Below are positions 60,701 through 64,000 of a DNA stretch of 64,000 nt, in pieces. Source of the stretch: Dipylidium caninum (lineage: Eukaryota; Platyhelminthes; Cestoda; Cyclophyllidea; Dipylidiidae); assembly GCA_017562135.1 (NCBI GenBank), contig QEYB01001312.1, positions 1,240,001-1,304,000 on the forward strand. The letters run 5' to 3'. The notes beneath the pieces are model-generated. The model saw only the letters and a list, made by a program, of their open reading frames with translations. It had not been told where the DNA came from and did no database searches. A program made the position numbers and the translations under genes. Position 1 is the first letter of the stretch. Each line of letters begins with the position of its first letter.

Positions 60701-63086
60701 ATGTGAGTGAAATTCAGGGCATCGTACTGTTGTTGTAGCACTTGGTGGTTAGTCAACAGGACACAGTGGCGATCTTGATCGGCAAGAAGGCTGGTGACCT
60801 GTTCCCGCAGACCCCTGAGTTCGATTTGAAGAGCATCTGACTGCGAACCAAGTTTCTCTATTTCAGCGATGAGCGGCCCACGAGCATTATCAGCCGCCTC
60901 CTCACAAGCGCGGGCAAAAGAGGCTTCCAAACGTTTGATGTCATCTCGTAGGCCTTCATTTTCGGACTGTAAGGACACAGAAGTATTTTGTAGCTGTTCG
61001 CGCTCGACTTCTAACTCTTTAATCTTCTCCGCCTTTTCTTGAAGTGTTGCTTGGAGCACCTCCAAATCATTTGAAAGCTCGTTACGAATAAGAATGATAT
61101 TTGAGAGCTCCGAGTTCTTCGAATCCAATTCACACTGAAGAGAGGAAAAGTTTGATTCGACGCGGGACATGTCTTCTTTCAACTGATTGAGACAAGCATC
61201 TAGAGTAGCTTTCTCCTTATAAACACCTTGCAAAGAGGCTTCTAGAGCAGCTTTCTCCTCAAGTGCCCTAGTAAGATTGCCCGCCTGTTCATAGCTTCTG
61301 CTCTCAAGATTACTTAGTTTTGCACAAACATCTTTGTACTGCGCTACCTGCTGATCCATCAGAGTTTTTTGTTGACTAATTTGAGTTTCCAAACTACTAA
61401 CAGTTATGCGTAAATTATCCCGCTCAGTTTCGACACACTGAAGATTGTGTTTGAGGTGGTCAAGTGACGCACGAAGCCCCGACACTTCTATTTCCATTTC
61501 ATTCAAGTCAGACTGTAGAGCGGATATACGGCTTTGACATTCTGTGATTTGTTGGCTTTTCTGCCTGCATACTGATTCTAAAGTAGCACGTTCCGCTACA
61601 ATCTTTTCAAACATAGCTTCTCTTTCCAAAATATCGGCGCGGATCCCTTCTAATTCACGGGAAAGGCTTCTTTTTGCTTCCGCCAGGGCAGCTTCGCCCG
61701 ACATGACTTGAGTCTCTAAACGAGCATTCTCCTGCGCTAACTGTTGTGCTGATGTTCCACTCTGATCCAACCACTTCCGCATGGAATTGAGTTGTTCCAT
61801 TAGCCGATCTCGCGCCACTTCTGTCAGCTGCAACTGTTCTCTATACCACTCTTGCGAACGTCTCAAACTAGCCAGCTCAGCGTTTAGATCAGTTTTAGTG
61901 TCTAGTGCCTGTGAGTGAGCCATTCGTATCGACTCCATGTCCGCATAAAGTTCAGACATCTTTTCACGCAAAGTGGTCAAAGCTTGATCTTTCGCCACAC
62001 TATTTTGCTGTACATCTGAAAGTTGCGATTTGAGTGAAATAGAATCCTGGTGAGCAGCAGACAGATTAGCTGAAAGTTGCTCATTTTCTCGCGTTTTAAG
62101 AGTCAATTGTGCTTGAGCCCGACGTAATGATTCCTGTGCCTCAAGTGACTTATTTACGGCTTCAGCCACTTTCAGATCCGACTGAGTTTTCACCTCGTTT
62201 AAAGTGGACTTCGTAGCCTCAAGACGCTTGCGTAGAGAAGCAGCCTCTGCAGAAAGTTCAGCACGTTCTCGAAGCCACGTTTCTGCCTCACGTCCGTAAA
62301 CAGACAGCCGACCTTCGAGACAGGCAGCATGCAGCCTTAGTCTATCTTCCTCAGCCATGGATTGATCATCCAACCCTGAATCGCAGGTCAGTTCATCTGG
62401 ACTCAATGCTCGATCTGGGGCGGTATGATCAAAGGTGACACGAGTTTCTTTCCCATTCGTAAAAGCAGTTGTACAAGGTTTAGGTAAAGAGTCAGTGAAG
62501 AGAACTCCAGTATGCCCGGCTGCAGCAGGCGGATTTGTAGGAACGCTAGTAACGGCCGACAGGGAAGAGAGGAAGTTGGAACTCTGAGATATGTTCTTCG
62601 CGGATGGTATTGGGGGAGATGAATAGCACAAAATTGGAGTGGAATTTGTAATGGTTTGAGTTCGGGGAAAGGTGTGATATAAATTGAGTGACTGATGAAC
62701 TCCAGATGTTAAATGACCGAGGGAGCCAAATTTATCTATGCTGATTCTTATGTCTGCATCGGAGTCTTCTTTTGGTCGCTCTAGACTTAGGTCGACTAAA
62801 AAGAAATGTGAGAAAAAGAGTCAAGTTAAATACCTGGAAGAAATGTTTGGTCAATCCGAACCCGTGTCTCAGGAATGCGAGAATTTTTGTCCATCTAAAA
62901 GTAAGACAACCATTACCTACGTAAAAAATGAGTGTGCATAAACACAACAGATAAGTGCAATCAGCATCCGGTGTGTTAGAGGATATGACAGTCTGGAAGA
63001 ACTTACTGGAAGGACCATGTTTGCCGTCATGTTTAGAATATATATATATTGGTGATTCTACAGTTTCACATAAAAAGCACACAAAA
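57672..63086 (-). CDS. GOLGA3: Golgin subfamily A member 3-like coiled-coil protein, 5' partial
   Basis: Golgin A3 (golgin-160) is a long coiled-coil protein on the cytoplasmic face of the Golgi. Four minus-strand exons join in frame: 63086-63007, 62795-59686, 58795-58536 and 57789 to a TAA at 57674-57672, about 1,190 residues in all. After roughly 140 Ser/Pro/Thr-rich residues, nearly everything is heptad-patterned coiled coil. Matches to human golgin A3 as I recall it are SQEWYREQLQLTEVARDRL, SRELEGIRADILEREAMF, and, near the end, PLMRVNNYLDRLQQEVDSLE followed by SQVLQHATVVRDSVANW, all in the same order. Human golgin A3 is about 1,500 residues, so the N-terminus lies beyond the right edge. 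A CSNCQM pair of cysteines near residue 940 is unusual in the coil. The last codon could instead be split by a 45-base intron. Other long coiled-coil proteins are possible but explain the shared motifs less well. Confidence 0.75.
58536..58795 (-). CDS. GOLGA3: Golgin exon after the main coil
   Basis: The exon encodes VLNRHLMQLKHELAETKQEA and continues through WDYQSNLSDLRGSLRGLI to LAERTDDSILHS plus two bases. It is phase 0 at its start, fitting the CAG end of the main exon, and its AA end joins G of the next exon to make Lys. Boundaries are tttctcctgtcag and GTAAGG. It contains a short Pro/Ser linker between coiled-coil parts. Confidence 0.85.
59686..62795 (-). CDS. GOLGA3: Golgin main exon (3.1 kb, coiled coil)
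   Basis: This is the only long open reading frame in the window: 1,036 whole codons between acceptor cacatttctttttag and donor GTATGT. It extends about 54 codons upstream of the TTG at 62631, which is therefore not a start codon. The first ~140 residues are low in charge and Ser/Thr/Pro-rich with an acidic patch (SPDELTCDSGLDD). From about exon residue 145 the sequence is continuous coiled coil rich in E, Q, L, A and S. Golgin A3-like blocks lie near exon residues 310-330 and 370-395. Many near-repeats such as LEEKAALEASL and KEKATLDACL reflect heptads rather than duplicated domains. Confidence 0.9.
63007..63086 (-). CDS. GOLGA3: Golgin exon, N-terminal side
   Basis: The 80-base exon encodes VCFLCETVESPIYIYSKHDG and KHGPS, and ends with one base that, joined to the next exon, gives ATC (Ile) and then DLSLERPKEDSDADI. 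I chose the acceptor aacccctcccacag because of its pyrimidine tract. A second acceptor (aaactgtag, exon start 63057) keeps the same frame and would drop ten residues. The donor is GTAAGT. Confidence 0.6.
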
Positions 63087-63996
63087 CTGTGGGAGGGGTT
63101 CAGAAAGCAGGGGTAAATAGAACAATACCAACATACGCAAGTGAACAACCAAAGGCTAAAGCGTTTGAGTAAATAAATAGTTTACGATGGACGAATAATG
63201 AGGCCCTACACGAAAAGGCTCCAGAGATAACTAGAAGCGACGACGGAACAGCAGAAGCAAAGAACCGATCGAGCTCGCGCAACAGGAATCGGGTTAATAA
63301 AACACCGTTCAAGGGTGGTCATGAAGTAAGGCCTTCAGTTTACTGCCCACTTTTTTACGCTCTGGAGGAGGCAAAAACATTGCAATTCTCTACCGACTCC
63401 AAACTCAATCCGTGTCTGCAAAATCTAGAAGCTGTTCACCATATCTATACAATTCTCCTAATTGACATAACACAGGGAAGCTGGAAAAAGAAAAAATATA
63501 TCGTACTCATAATTTGGTTACATTATTTCGCGGTACCGCTTTCGTGAGACGATGCCCATCTATCCTAATGAAGACAAATCACAAAGCCGACATAATATGT
63601 TAAAAGGCTCAGAAATTGGGACCGCTCCGGTGTTTGAAAAGTAAGCTCTAAGTGTATATCCTTGGAGGCAGAACTATCGTCTAACTGAAAAGGGAACGAT
63701 TAAAAGTAGGAAAACAATGAATAGAAAATGGAAAATTCAATTACAACTAGCCTGAACGTATACAGCTTTGTTAGAATAAACGTGCCCCTAATGGTAACCG
63801 CATACATAATGTTTTTCCACAGCAATTGCAGAGAGAATCTATTCACGCCTTGCATTCACTCTAAGCGTACTTATATTGGTATTCATGCTTTAAGGTCGAA
63901 TATTGAGAAAGAGACACAATTATGATATATGTCTTGAGAGTATGTATTTTCGTTACTTGAAACTTCAAAATGCTCGACAAAAAAACTTAAGCTTAC

Positions 63997-64000
63997 CTCC
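63997..64000 (-). CDS. Possible 3' edge of a further upstream golgin exon
   Basis: The last bases read, on the minus strand, GGAG followed by GTAAGCTT, a good splice donor. The golgin must have further upstream exons, because its N-terminus is missing, so an exon ending at 63997 and continuing outside the window would fit. Four bases cannot confirm it. Confidence 0.3.

Overview
This is nuclear DNA of an animal. Two genes can be rebuilt from split, GT-AG-bounded exons, both on the minus strand: a copine (exons between about 26.3 and 39.7 kb, possibly to 40.4 kb) and a golgin A3-like coiled-coil protein (57.7 kb to past the right edge). There is no operon structure, no bacterial-style gene packing, and no tRNA, rRNA or CRISPR array that I could recognise. 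The protein divergence and the mixture of 0.2-2 kb introns would suit a flatworm or other lophotrochozoan, but that placement is only a guess.

Layout. 1-26.3 kb: GC- and CpG-rich DNA with simple repeats and short palindromes and no gene I can support. Long open frames here overlap on both strands, as expected by chance in GC-rich DNA. 26.3-39.7 kb: ten exons of a copine, whose reading phases agree at every junction. They encode the end of the second C2 domain and the whole copine von Willebrand A-type domain. An eleventh exon at 40.36 kb is possible. 40.4-52 kb: GC-rich DNA that should contain the remaining 5' copine exons (first C2 domain, start of the second), but I could not resolve them; one C2-like orphan exon candidate lies at 41.34-41.46 kb. 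52 kb: base composition drops sharply to AT-rich, and a perfect hairpin sits at the change. 52-57.6 kb: AT-rich DNA with no supported gene. 57.67-63.09 kb: four exons of the golgin, including one exon of 3.1 kb. The last bases of the window look like the 3' end of a further upstream golgin exon.

The two genes are not known to work together. Copines are calcium-dependent phospholipid-binding proteins. Golgin A3 is a long coiled-coil protein of the Golgi surface. What is most notable is the composition boundary between them, the diverged copine, and the long GC-rich stretch without recognisable genes. I found no convincing undescribed system.
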